Assembly (NCBI GenBank): GCA_937895775.1
Contig: CALBLD010000092.1
Span: 1 to 12,808, forward strand
Reading direction: 5' to 3'
DNA: 12,808 bases
From: an uncultured Clostridia bacterium
GTDB lineage: Bacteria > Bacillota > Clostridia > Oscillospirales > CAG-272
The translations under genes and the position numbers were made by a program. The notes below the pieces were generated by a model. That model ran no database searches and was not told the origin of the DNA. It saw only the letters and a list, made by a program, of their open reading frames with translations. Shown in pieces: positions 1 through 7,135 of the stretch (the first letter of the stretch is position 1; the number at the start of each line of letters is the position of its first letter).

Positions 1-738
1 ATAAAAAACATCGGTCTGACCGTCGGCTATCGAAAATCCCGCACTCTCCATCGCACTTAAAAATGCCGGCAGATCGGACAGTTCCCATTCGATGTCTCCC
101 TGCCGTACCGAAATCTTCAGCAGTGCGCCGGTGTTCGACGGCACCCCGATTCCCGGATCGGCGGACGACGGTCTGTACGCCCACACAACGCGGACGGTGT
201 ATTTCGTATCGATCCGCGAGACCGCCGTCTCAAGCCTGTCAAGCGTCGCACGCTGTATGAGCGTAATGCCGTCGGCTCCGTTCATCAGCCTGCTGTCACT
301 GTCATATATGTAGTAGTCAAGACCGACAAGATCGGACACAGAAGCGTTTCCCGCCGCATCGAACCCGAGTCTGTACGGCACCGAAGTGTATACAAGCGAA
401 TCAGGCGACACAAGATCGACCGGGGAGCAGTAGCCTCTCACTCCCGACTTGCCCATGACGCAGAGTACTCCGTCCTTGTATTTTGTGAGCGTCAGCAGTG
501 TTCCTGCGGAATAGCTGATAATCGGCGTACCCGAAAGGCTGTCGTCGCCGTAGACATTCAGCTTTGCCGCAACCACCTTCCTCTCGAAGGTCACGGGTGC
601 GCCCGATACGGCGGCACCGCAGAGGGCAGGAGGCAGAATCAGCATCAGCGCCGCGAGCATCAGCGCCGCGACCGCTCTTTTGTACATTCTTTTCCCCTGC
701 TTTTCGGTTTTCATACTCTTTTCCGATCTACAAGCCAT
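1..738 (-). CDS. Secreted SH3-like / degenerate M15 peptidase-like protein (5' part)
   Basis: The reverse strand is open for 246 codons from the ATG at 738 to the window edge, so the C-terminus is missing. That ATG is chosen because AGGAG lies six bases upstream; in-frame ATGs at 714 and 687 have weaker sites. Residues 20-45 form a signal peptide (basic MYKR, hydrophobic core, ALCGAA cleavage-like end), so the protein is probably exported. Residues 54-110 resemble a bacterial SH3 domain (KLNVYGDDSLSG, then RGYCSPVDLV). Residues 138-246 follow the layout of M15 D-Ala-D-Ala peptidases (VanX/VanY): VVWAYRPSS at 184-192 matches the conserved YRP region, SNTGALLKI at 201-209 sits where SxHxxGxAxD is expected, and AMESAGF at 229-235 precedes the place of EWWHF. 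The zinc-binding His and Asp are replaced by Ser and Lys, and the second His is not seen. It may be a non-catalytic wall-binding protein. The domain call is by eye. Confidence 0.75.
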   Translation of the reverse strand, partial: MACRSEKSMKTEKQGKRMYKRAVAALMLAALMLILPPALCGAAVSGAPVTFERKVVAAKLNVYGDDSLSGTPIISYSAGTLLTLTKYKDGVLCVMGKSGVRGYCSPVDLVSPDSLVYTSVPYRLGFDAAGNASVSDLVGLDYYIYDSDSRLMNGADGITLIQRATLDRLETAVSRIDTKYTVRVVWAYRPSSADPGIGVPSNTGALLKISVRQGDIEWELSDLPAFLSAMESAGFSIADGQTDVFY

Positions 739-809
739 ACAAGCTCCTCTTTTCCTCACGGTCGGTCGAAAAAGTCCGAAACCGTGCAGATCATGTCATA
801 TTCAAGGTT

Positions 810-838
810 ATTTTACACCCTTTTGCGCCGTTTGTCAA
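810..838 (-). promoter_or_regulatory. Sigma-A promoter for the SH3/M15-like gene
   Basis: Read on the minus strand, a perfect TTGACA (838-833) is followed after exactly 17 bases by TAAAAT (815-810), five of six matches to the -10 consensus. It points at the minus-strand gene and would give a leader of about 65 bases before the ATG at 738. Sequence and spacing are visible; promoter activity is inferred. Confidence 0.75.
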
Positions 839-906
839 TAATCGTCGGGCGGTTTTAACAAAGCGTTAATTTTTACAAAAAACCGTTCAAAATTCTCCCG
901 TCCCCC

Positions 907-935
907 TTGTATTCCGGGAGGATTTATGTTATTAT
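907..935 (+). promoter_or_regulatory. Possible sigma-A promoter for uppP
   Basis: TTGTAT (907-912) and TATTAT (930-935) are separated by 17 bases. The -10 matches the consensus at five of six positions, but the -35 matches only at TTG. A perfect TATAAT also occurs at 939-944 but has no suitable -35. The stretch around 928-950 is almost pure A/T. Transcription from here would give a uppP leader of about 90 bases that contains the hairpins at 960-1012. Confidence 0.35.
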
Positions 936-959
936 ATATATAATTATATGTGGGAATCT

Positions 960-1012
960 GCCCGTTGACCGGAAACGGTCTGCGAGCCGGGCGTTTTCCC
1001 GCAAGATTTTTT
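960..1012 (+). promoter_or_regulatory. Structured leader of uppP (hairpins, attenuator-like)
   Basis: A perfect 5-bp stem with a GAAA tetraloop lies at 967-980 (GACCG-GAAA-CGGTC). GCCCG at 960-964 can pair with CGGGC at 988-992 to enclose it. The same CGGG can instead pair with CCCG at 998-1001, and TTTTTT follows at 1007-1012, giving a mutually exclusive, terminator-like fold. The alternative stem is only 4 bp, so attenuation is a hypothesis; the small hairpins are visible in the sequence. Confidence 0.3.
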
Positions 1013-1034
1013 CGAAAGAAAGGTCCCTTTTACC

Positions 1035-1868
1035 ATGACCATACTTAAATCGATAATATACGGCATAGTCCAGGGACTTGCCGAATTTCTTCCGATATCC
1101 TCCTCCGGTCATCTCGCAATTCTGCACGCCCTGCTCGGCGGCGAGGAAAACCTGTCGTTCGACGTTCTTCTGCATCTCGGCACGCTCGTAGCCGTGCTTA
1201 TCGTCTACCGCAAAGACGTCGCTACCCTGATCGTTTCGTTTTTCACCCTGATCGGCAAGCTTTTCCGAGGCAATTTCAGATATTCGACCTATTCGGAAGG
1301 CGAAAGATTCGTGATTCTCGTGCTGATCGCCACCCTGCCGCTCATCCCGGGCGCACTGCTCGATCATTATGTCGAAGCGGTATCCGGCAGCATGCTTGCG
1401 GTCGGAATCATCCTTATAGTCAATTCGGCAATGCTTTATGCGTCCGACAAAATAAAACCGGGCGACCGCGGACTTGCCGAAATGAAGCCGAAAAACGCAC
1501 TTGTCATCGGACTTTCCCAGCTTATTGCCGTTTTCCCCGGGCTTTCGCGCTCGGGTACAACGGTCACCGCCGGACTGACGCAGAAGCTTGACCGCCCGTT
1601 TGCCGTGAAATTTTCGTTCATCATGTCGATCCCGGCAATCCTCGGCGCATGTGTGCTCAAACTTCCGGAGTTCGTAACGACGGTCGGCTCGGAGGATCCC
1701 GCGCTTCTGCTTACATATCTTGCGGGCGCACTTGCCGCGGGCATCGTCGGTGTCGCCGCCATGAAGCTTCTTCAGTTCATCGCAAAGAACAGAAACTTCC
1801 GCATTTTCTCGGTTTACAGCCTTGCCGCGGGTATATTCGCAATAATCCTCAACTTTATTCTGAAATAA
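1035..1868 (+). CDS. uppP: Undecaprenyl-diphosphatase UppP (BacA)
   Basis: This 277-residue polytopic membrane protein, the usual UppP length, removes a phosphate from undecaprenyl pyrophosphate to recycle the lipid carrier of peptidoglycan and other envelope polymers. In this family it also gives low-level bacitracin resistance. The N-terminal signature GIVQGLAEFLPISSSGHL spans residues 10-27, with the conserved Glu17 and His26. The second signature, PGLSRSGTT, is at 168-176 and includes the conserved Arg172. Several hydrophobic helices fill the rest. The start at 1035 places the first signature at the normal distance from the N-terminus; the ribosome site is a modest AAAGG about 11 bases upstream. 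The gene diverges from the secreted SH3/M15-like gene, which fits a cell-wall setting. The ftsK gene follows after 60 bases. Confidence 0.96.
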   Translation: MTILKSIIYGIVQGLAEFLPISSSGHLAILHALLGGEENLSFDVLLHLGTLVAVLIVYRKDVATLIVSFFTLIGKLFRGNFRYSTYSEGERFVILVLIATLPLIPGALLDHYVEAVSGSMLAVGIILIVNSAMLYASDKIKPGDRGLAEMKPKNALVIGLSQLIAVFPGLSRSGTTVTAGLTQKLDRPFAVKFSFIMSIPAILGACVLKLPEFVTTVGSEDPALLLTYLAGALAAGIVGVAAMKLLQFIAKNRNFRIFSVYSLAAGIFAIILNFILK

Positions 1869-1887
1869 TCTCTATCGGGGACAGCTT

Positions 1888-1905
1888 CGGACCGTTTTCG
1901 GTCCG
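1888..1905 (+). terminator. Hairpin between uppP and ftsK
   Basis: A perfect 7-bp inverted repeat (CGGACCG-TTTT-CGGTCCG) begins 20 bases after the uppP stop. No T-run follows it, so it is not a textbook intrinsic terminator. It may end or stabilise the uppP transcript, or be an RNA processing site within a longer transcript reaching ftsK. Confidence 0.4.
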
Positions 1906-1928
1906 GGAAAGGTAAATTTCATTAAAAA

Positions 1929-4778
1929 ATGGCAAAGTCAAAGCAAAACAAAGACAAAGACAACGAAAAAAACGAAAATCCGGGAGCCGGCGCCCCGCTT
2001 CTCCCGAAGCACGCCGGCGAAAGTCCGCTGCGCGATCAGATATTCGCGGTCAGCGCGGCGGTCGTTGCAATCCTTCTGACGCTGATGCTTCTGCTGACCA
2101 ACATGCGGCTCGGCTGGAACGGCTCGAAAACCGGAGTGGTCGGCTATTTCATCTGCTCGCTTCTCTACGGTCTTTTCGGAAGCTGTGCATATCTGATACC
2201 CGCGGCGCTTGTTTATCTTGCGCTTATCAGACGCAGATCGGTAAAATCGGGAACCGCAAAGGCAAAGCTGATCTTCACGGCAGTTTTCATATGCGCTCTT
2301 TCCGCCCTCTTCTACCTGCTCCTCACGGTCGGCAAGGTCAAAGACCTTCCCGCCTTCTATCGGGTGACCGACATGTGGAGACTCAGCATCGCCACCGCCG
2401 ACCGTCCGGTACAGAACAGAGGCGGGGTAATCGGCGCACTGCTCGGCGGTCTGCTCTATGTTCTGCTTAAAAAGATCGCATGGATATTCACACTGCTCAT
2501 TCTCGTCGGCGCACTGCTGATACTCACCGAGATCACCCCCGCAAGCGTCGGCAGAGCGGCTGTCCGCCTTGCAAAGAGCATCGGCGCGCTCATTGAACGC
2601 ATAAAAGCCGCGCACAGGGAAAAGGCGGCGGATCCCGACAAAAAGCGTCTGAAGGAAGCAAAAGAGCTCGGCAGAAAGGCGCGTGAACACGAAAAGGAAA
2701 GCGGCGACGCTCCCGGCGAAAAACAGCGCATGAAGCTCTTCCCGGACGCATCCGACGACAGCCGCAAAACCTACAAGGACAAGCCCATCGGCATTTCGCC
2801 GATAAAATACGACGAGGTAAACCCTGTCGGCTCGGCGCCCGACCCCAAGCTCGGCGAAACTCTTCCACCCGTTCTCGACGAGGCGGCGGCAGAGGCAGAA
2901 CGGGCAAGGGCGACGGCAAAAAAGAAGCCGGAGGAGCCTTACGACCCGAATCCGTATGTTGACAGACCGACCTCATCCGACAACAAAGGAAACGACGGAG
3001 GAGATCCCGAGCTTATGCAGCTGCTCTTCGGCGGAGACGGCGTACCGAGAAGCGGAAGCGGCGACATTGCCGCCGACATGAACGGCTATGTCATCGACAG
3101 AACCACCGGAGAGGTAACCGAAAAACCGTCCGATCCCTCCCACCCGTCCGATTCTTCCGCGCACGACGGCGAAACAAACGACGAAAAATTCGAAAAGATC
3201 GCCAATCTGCAAAGCTCGGACGAAAACGATCACGCGCTCACCGACCCCGATCTTGCCGATCCGGACGAGCTTATCGAAAAGCCGAAGCACGAATACCGCT
3301 TCCCGCCGCTCACCCTGCTCAAAAAGGATCAGGGCGGTCTGAACGCCGATCACTCGGAGGAGCTCAAGGCAAACGGCATAAAGCTGGTTTCGGCGCTTGA
3401 ATCCTTCAAGGTCAAGACCAAGATAACCTCGATCTCGCGCGGTCCGACAATCACAAGATACGAACTGCTCCCCGATCAGGGAGTGCGCGTGCGCGCGATA
3501 GCAAATCTTGTGGACGACATCGCACTCAATCTCGAAACCTCGGGCGTTCGTATCGAAGCGCCCATTCCGGGCAAGCCGGCGGTCGGCATTGAGGTGCCGA
3601 ACCGCGTCCGCGAAACCGTCTATCTGCGCGACCTGCTCGAAAATCCGAAATTCGGACAGGCAGGCTCAAAGGTGACCGCCGCGCTCGGCATGGACGTTGC
3701 CGGCGACCCGATATTCGTCGATATCGCAAAAATGCCCCACCTGCTTATAGCGGGCACCACCGGTTCGGGTAAATCGGTCTGCATCAACTCGCTTATCACC
3801 TCCCTGCTCTTCCGCGCGACCCCCGATGAGGTCAAGCTGATACTGATCGACCCGAAAAAGGTCGAACTGGGAGTATACAACAAGCTTCCGCACCTGCTCG
3901 TCCCGGTCGTCACCAATCCGAAAAAGGCGGCAGGCTCGCTCACATGGGCGGTTGCCGAAATGGAAAAACGCTATGAGCTTATCGAAGAAGCGGGCGTGCG
4001 CGACATCAAGGGCTACAACAAAATGGTTGACGAGCTGGGAACCGGCGAAAAGATACCGTCAATCATCATCGTCATCGACGAGCTTGCCGATCTCATGATG
4101 AGCGCTCCCGACACGGTTGAGGAATCGATATGCCGCATCGCACAGAAGGCGAGAGCGGCAGGTATGCACCTCATAATCGGTACACAGCGTCCGTCGGTCG
4201 ATGTAATTACCGGTCTTATCAAGGCAAACATCCCGTCGCGTATCGCGTTCACCGTCCGTTCGAATATCGACTCGCGCACGATAATCGACATCGCGGGTGC
4301 CGAAAAGCTTATCGGACAGGGCGACATGCTATACGCACCTGTCGGCGCGATGAAGCCGATCCGCGTGCAGGGCGCGTTTGTCTCCGACCGTGAGGTCGAA
4401 GCGGTCTGCGATTACATCAGGGACAGCTTCGGCGAGGTCGAATACGACCAGAAGGCGATCGACGAGATACGCGAATGTGAAGCCGAATGTGAAGAGATCG
4501 ACAAAAAGAAGGGCGCCTTCGGCTCTGCCGACGATGACGACGAGCTTGACCCCAAGTTCATGGAGTGCGTCCATGTCGCGGTCGAAAGCGGAAAGATATC
4601 GACCTCTCTGCTCCAGCGGCGGATGGGACTCGGCTACGGACGCGCGGCGAAGATCATCGACCGCATGACCGAAATGGGCATCGTGTCGGCGCCCGACGGA
4701 CAGAAGCCGCGCAATGTGCTGATCTCAATGGCGCAGTATCAGGAAATGGTCATGCGCCGAGAGGACGAAAGCAAATAA
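1929..4778 (+). CDS. ftsK: DNA translocase FtsK/SpoIIIE
   Basis: This 949-residue septal DNA pump moves chromosomes across the division septum, or into the forespore if the organism sporulates. The N-terminus has about four to five membrane helices between residues 38 and 202. A long charged, low-complexity linker rich in Asp, Glu, Lys and Pro covers roughly 205-460. The motor follows: an alpha region from about 490, Walker A GTTGSGKS at 609-616, and Walker B VIDE with Asp717 and Glu718. The winged-helix gamma domain at about 870-935 (LLQRRMGLGYGRAAKIIDRM) reads polar DNA motifs and is complete. The protein is longer than Bacillus SpoIIIE (about 790 residues), mainly through the linker. The start is constrained by an in-frame TAA at 1923. 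Its AAAGG lies about 16 bases upstream, unusually far. The next gene, holA, starts 26 bases after the stop. Confidence 0.96.
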   Translation: MAKSKQNKDKDNEKNENPGAGAPLLPKHAGESPLRDQIFAVSAAVVAILLTLMLLLTNMRLGWNGSKTGVVGYFICSLLYGLFGSCAYLIPAALVYLALIRRRSVKSGTAKAKLIFTAVFICALSALFYLLLTVGKVKDLPAFYRVTDMWRLSIATADRPVQNRGGVIGALLGGLLYVLLKKIAWIFTLLILVGALLILTEITPASVGRAAVRLAKSIGALIERIKAAHREKAADPDKKRLKEAKELGRKAREHEKESGDAPGEKQRMKLFPDASDDSRKTYKDKPIGISPIKYDEVNPVGSAPDPKLGETLPPVLDEAAAEAERARATAKKKPEEPYDPNPYVDRPTSSDNKGNDGGDPELMQLLFGGDGVPRSGSGDIAADMNGYVIDRTTGEVTEKPSDPSHPSDSSAHDGETNDEKFEKIANLQSSDENDHALTDPDLADPDELIEKPKHEYRFPPLTLLKKDQGGLNADHSEELKANGIKLVSALESFKVKTKITSISRGPTITRYELLPDQGVRVRAIANLVDDIALNLETSGVRIEAPIPGKPAVGIEVPNRVRETVYLRDLLENPKFGQAGSKVTAALGMDVAGDPIFVDIAKMPHLLIAGTTGSGKSVCINSLITSLLFRATPDEVKLILIDPKKVELGVYNKLPHLLVPVVTNPKKAAGSLTWAVAEMEKRYELIEEAGVRDIKGYNKMVDELGTGEKIPSIIIVIDELADLMMSAPDTVEESICRIAQKARAAGMHLIIGTQRPSVDVITGLIKANIPSRIAFTVRSNIDSRTIIDIAGAEKLIGQGDMLYAPVGAMKPIRVQGAFVSDREVEAVCDYIRDSFGEVEYDQKAIDEIRECEAECEEIDKKKGAFGSADDDDELDPKFMECVHVAVESGKISTSLLQRRMGLGYGRAAKIIDRMTEMGIVSAPDGQKPRNVLISMAQYQEMVMRREDESK

Positions 4779-4804
4779 CCTGATAAAAAATAAGGAGGGG
4801 ACGT

Positions 4805-5842
4805 ATGCAGATCACGACAAAAGAGCTTGACCGCAGACTGCGATGCGGCTTTGTCGGCGGGAGCTATCTCTTTTACGGAGACGAGCCTTATCTGAAGGAT
4901 TATTATATAAAAAAGCTCCGCGGCATCATCTGCCCCGACCCCGATTTTGAGGTTTTCAACCATGTGATGATCGAAAACGGGGACACCGGGCGGTTTGCAG
5001 CCGAGCTGTCGGGAGCGCCCCTTTTCGGTCTCGGACGCCTTGTCGAGCTTCGCGGAACCGATTTCGGCAAACTGCCGACCGACAGACTGGAGCGCCTCTG
5101 CGCGCTCATATCCTCTCCGGACAGCGGGCTGACGATAATTATTGACACAAAGCCGGACGAGCTTCCCGAGGGAACGCCGAAAAAGCCGTCCGCCGTCCTC
5201 GCCGCACTCACAAAGGCGGCTGACTGCCTGAAATTCGAACGGCAGACCCCGGCAAGGCTTGCCGACTGGCTCGGACGGCATTTTACCGCCGCAGGCGTAA
5301 AGGCCGACGACAGGGTGTGCAGATACATGATCGATTTCTGCTCGGCTGACATGTATATACTTGCCTCCGAGGTGGAAAAGCTCGCCGCATACGCAAAGGC
5401 GACCGGCTCGGAGGCGATTACCGCCGAAACGGTCAGAACGGTCTGCTCGCCGAACCGCGTTTTCGGGGCGTTCGACTTTTCGAACGCCATAATATCGGGA
5501 GACAGGCAGACCGCCCTTGCGGCATTTGCCGACATGCGTCTGCGCAAGGAGCCGCCCGAGCGCATACTCGGAACGATCTCAAAAATCGCGGGAGAGCTGC
5601 TTGCGGTAAAAAAGCTGTCGGACAGCGGAGTCTCCCGTCCCGAAATGAGCAGACTGCTCGGCATTGCCGATTATCCGCTCGGGCTGCGTCTTTCGGCGGT
5701 CGCCGGAACAGGCGTCGAAAAACTCGCGGAAACGGTCAGGGCGGTCAACGAAACCGACAAAAAGCTGAAAACGACCTCGGCGGACGGCTATCTCATGATC
5801 GAACAGCTCATACTGTTCGGGATCGGACATAATAATAAATGA
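4805..5842 (+). CDS. holA: DNA polymerase III subunit delta (HolA)
   Basis: This 345-residue protein is the clamp-loader delta subunit, which opens the beta sliding clamp during replication. The N-terminal signature SYLFYGDEPYLKDYYIKKLR (about residues 20-39) is typical of HolA, whose first domain is an AAA+ fold without a working Walker motif. The later helical part has the expected RVFGAFDFSNAI segment, where the collar-forming region begins, and a C-terminal YLMIEQLILFG helix. Length agrees with bacterial HolA (about 340). AAGGAGG stands just upstream of the ATG, one of the best ribosome sites in the window. Its stop overlaps the start of the next gene by four bases (ATGA), indicating translational coupling with the RNase M5-like gene. 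Confidence 0.92.
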   Translation: MQITTKELDRRLRCGFVGGSYLFYGDEPYLKDYYIKKLRGIICPDPDFEVFNHVMIENGDTGRFAAELSGAPLFGLGRLVELRGTDFGKLPTDRLERLCALISSPDSGLTIIIDTKPDELPEGTPKKPSAVLAALTKAADCLKFERQTPARLADWLGRHFTAAGVKADDRVCRYMIDFCSADMYILASEVEKLAAYAKATGSEAITAETVRTVCSPNRVFGAFDFSNAIISGDRQTALAAFADMRLRKEPPERILGTISKIAGELLAVKKLSDSGVSRPEMSRLLGIADYPLGLRLSAVAGTGVEKLAETVRAVNETDKKLKTTSADGYLMIEQLILFGIGHNNK

Positions 5843-6450
5843 AGGAAAAACTGAAAATCGACCGTTTGATCGTGGTCGAAGGAAAATACGACAAGATCAA
5901 GCTCGACTCGATAATTGACGCGACGATCATCACGACGGACGGCTTCGGCATATTCAAAAACAAGGAAAAACAGGCGTTTCTGCGCCGCGCGGCAGAGGCA
6001 AAAGGTATAATTACCGCGACCGACAGTGACGGTGCGGGGCTTGTAATAAGAAATTTTTTAAGTGGGATCATACCGAAGGATCGCATTGCGCACGTCCTTA
6101 TCCCGCCGACCGTCGGCAAGGAAAGGCGGAAGATCTCCCCTTCAAAGGAAGGGACGCTCGGCGTCGAAGGAATTGACGCAGATATTCTCCGCAGACTTTT
6201 TCTGCCGTTTGCCGAAAGCGGAAAATCCCGCGATGATGGCGGGGAAAACACAAAGAAGCTCACCACCGCAAGACTGTACGCGGACGGGCTGATCGGAGCC
6301 GACGGCTCCGCCGAAAGGCGGGTCGCGCTTGCAAAAGCGCTCGCCCTGCCGACAAATCTGTCAACATCGGCGCTTATCGACGCCGTCAACATACTCGGCG
6401 GAGAGGACATATACGCCGCCGCACTTAAAAGCACAGACGAAAGGAAGTAA
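5839..6450 (+). CDS. rnmV: RNase M5-like toprim protein (5S rRNA maturation)
   Basis: This 203-residue protein has an N-terminal toprim domain. LIVVEGKYD (10-18) supplies the catalytic Glu14, and TDSDGAG (61-67) supplies Asp62 and Asp64. LGVEG at 107-111 matches the GVEhA-type motif that follows the toprim fold in RNase M5. The C-terminal part (about 140-200, with LTTARLYADGLIG, SAERRVALAKAL and ALIDAVNILGGEDIY) resembles the small domain of RnmV proteins. RNase M5 cuts the 5S rRNA precursor in Firmicutes. The toprim acidic loop reads DSDGAG rather than the usual DPDFPG, so this may be a divergent clostridial version. The ATG overlaps the holA stop, and no strong ribosome site is visible, so translation probably depends on coupling. 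Another toprim nuclease role is possible but less likely. Confidence 0.82.
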   Translation: MKEKLKIDRLIVVEGKYDKIKLDSIIDATIITTDGFGIFKNKEKQAFLRRAAEAKGIITATDSDGAGLVIRNFLSGIIPKDRIAHVLIPPTVGKERRKISPSKEGTLGVEGIDADILRRLFLPFAESGKSRDDGGENTKKLTTARLYADGLIGADGSAERRVALAKALALPTNLSTSALIDAVNILGGEDIYAAALKSTDERK

Positions 6451-6455
6451 ACAAG

Positions 6456-6905
6456 ATGAAATGTCCGTCCTGCGGATACACCGAAAGCAAGGTCACCGAC
6501 TCGCGCCCCGACGACATGTCGATTCGGCGGCGCCGCGAATGTCTCGGCTGTCATTTCAGATTCACCACATTTGAGACGGTTGAGGTCCTGCCGATACTTG
6601 TCGTCAAGAAAAACGGTTCAAAGGAGCTTTTCGACCGCAACAAAATTCTTGCGGGACTGATAAAATCGACCTACAAGCGTCCCGTCACCTCCGAACAGCT
6701 TGAAGAGCTTGTCAAATCGATAGAAAGCGAGCTTTCCGCCTCGATGAAGGGCGAGGTCAGCTCGGGCGAGATCGGCTCGATGGTAATGGATCGGCTTGAA
6801 AAGCTGGACGAGGTGTCCTATGTCCGCTTTGCCTCGGTCTACCGTGAGTTCAAGGACATCGACACCTTCCTTCAGGCGATAAACAAACTGAGGGGAAGCA
6901 GATAA
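6456..6905 (+). CDS. nrdR: Transcriptional repressor NrdR
   Basis: This 149-residue regulator, the normal length, represses ribonucleotide reductase genes when its ATP-cone binds dATP/ATP. The zinc ribbon is formed by Cys3, Cys6, Cys29 and Cys32 (CPSC, then CLGC), with the conserved RRRREC and RFTTFE around it. The ATP-cone spans about 49-139, starting at VVKKNGSKELFDRNKI and including YVRFASVYREFKD. The gene starts five bases after the rnmV-like stop. Its ribosome site, AAAGGAAG, lies inside the end of that gene, so it is almost certainly the last member of the ftsK-holA-rnmV-nrdR operon. No nrd structural genes and no NrdR box were recognised here, so its targets lie elsewhere. The DnaA-box cluster follows immediately. 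Confidence 0.97.
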   Translation: MKCPSCGYTESKVTDSRPDDMSIRRRRECLGCHFRFTTFETVEVLPILVVKKNGSKELFDRNKILAGLIKSTYKRPVTSEQLEELVKSIESELSASMKGEVSSGEIGSMVMDRLEKLDEVSYVRFASVYREFKDIDTFLQAINKLRGSR

Positions 6906-6933
6906 GCCGCACTTCGGCAAAACCCACAGTGCC

Positions 6934-6975
6934 TGTTGAAAAGCCGCATAATTATCCACACACGGCTTTTCCACA
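6934..6975 (+). repeat. Inverted repeat with a perfect DnaA box in its loop
   Basis: TGTTGAAAAGCCG (6934-6946) and CGGCTTTTCCACA (6963-6975) are inverted copies with one mismatch in 13; the inner nine bases pair perfectly. The outer parts of the arms are themselves DnaA-like 9-mers in opposite orientation, and the 16-base loop contains the only perfect TTATCCACA. As RNA, the CGGCTTTT end could also act as a weak terminator for nrdR. Confidence 0.6.
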
Positions 6976-7002
6976 GCCCGATCGGGACGACCGTATGTTC
7001 GT

Positions 7003-7035
7003 CGGCATTTTTGCCGCTGTTTGCGGATAATTTTT
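7003..7035 (+). terminator. Weak candidate terminator downstream of nrdR
   Basis: Two overlapping hairpins share bases here: CGGCA-TTTT-TGCCG (7003-7016) and CCGC-TGTTT-GCGG (7014-7026). The second is followed by ATAATTTTT (7027-7035), a short T-tract. The stems are only 4-5 bp, so termination would be inefficient. No better terminator for the ftsK-nrdR transcript is visible before the next gene. Confidence 0.3.
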
Positions 7036-7079
7036 CGGTTTTCCGATCGTATTTTTTACTTTTCCCCGTTTTTGCGGAT

Positions 7080-7110
7080 TTTTCCACATAATCCACAGAC
7101 TTTTCAACAG
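7080..7110 (+). repeat. DnaA-box module, copy 1
   Basis: Two abutting box-like 9-mers (TTTTCCACA, TAATCCACA) are followed by GAC and TTTTCAACAG. The last 19 bases (7092-7110) recur exactly at 7148-7166, 56 bases downstream. Confidence 0.8.
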
Positions 7111-7135
7111 GATTATTAACTTTACCGGAGAAAAG

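Noticed and set aside
740..790. Spo0A box near the secreted gene's leader
   Set aside because: GGTCGAAA resembles the TGTCGAA core but has a mismatch at the conserved TG, and no second site is nearby.
564..869. 101-codon plus-strand frame over the start of the minus-strand secreted gene
   Set aside because: It covers the signal peptide and promoter of the opposite gene, is very Arg/Ser/Pro rich, and has no ribosome site.
924..1367. 147-codon minus-strand frame over the uppP start
   Set aside because: It overlaps the conserved N-terminal signature of uppP, and its product has no recognisable family.
1938..2690. 250-codon minus-strand open frame inside ftsK
   Set aside because: It is antisense to a well-supported gene, its product is rich in Arg, Cys and Glu without any domain, and such shadows are expected where codon use is GC-rich. 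The same applies to 4903-5664 within holA, 5808-6554 across the rnmV-like and nrdR genes, and 8796-9500.
6994..7029. Short 11-codon ATG frame inside the DnaA-box gap
   Set aside because: It has no ribosome site, and its bases are explained by the small hairpins there.
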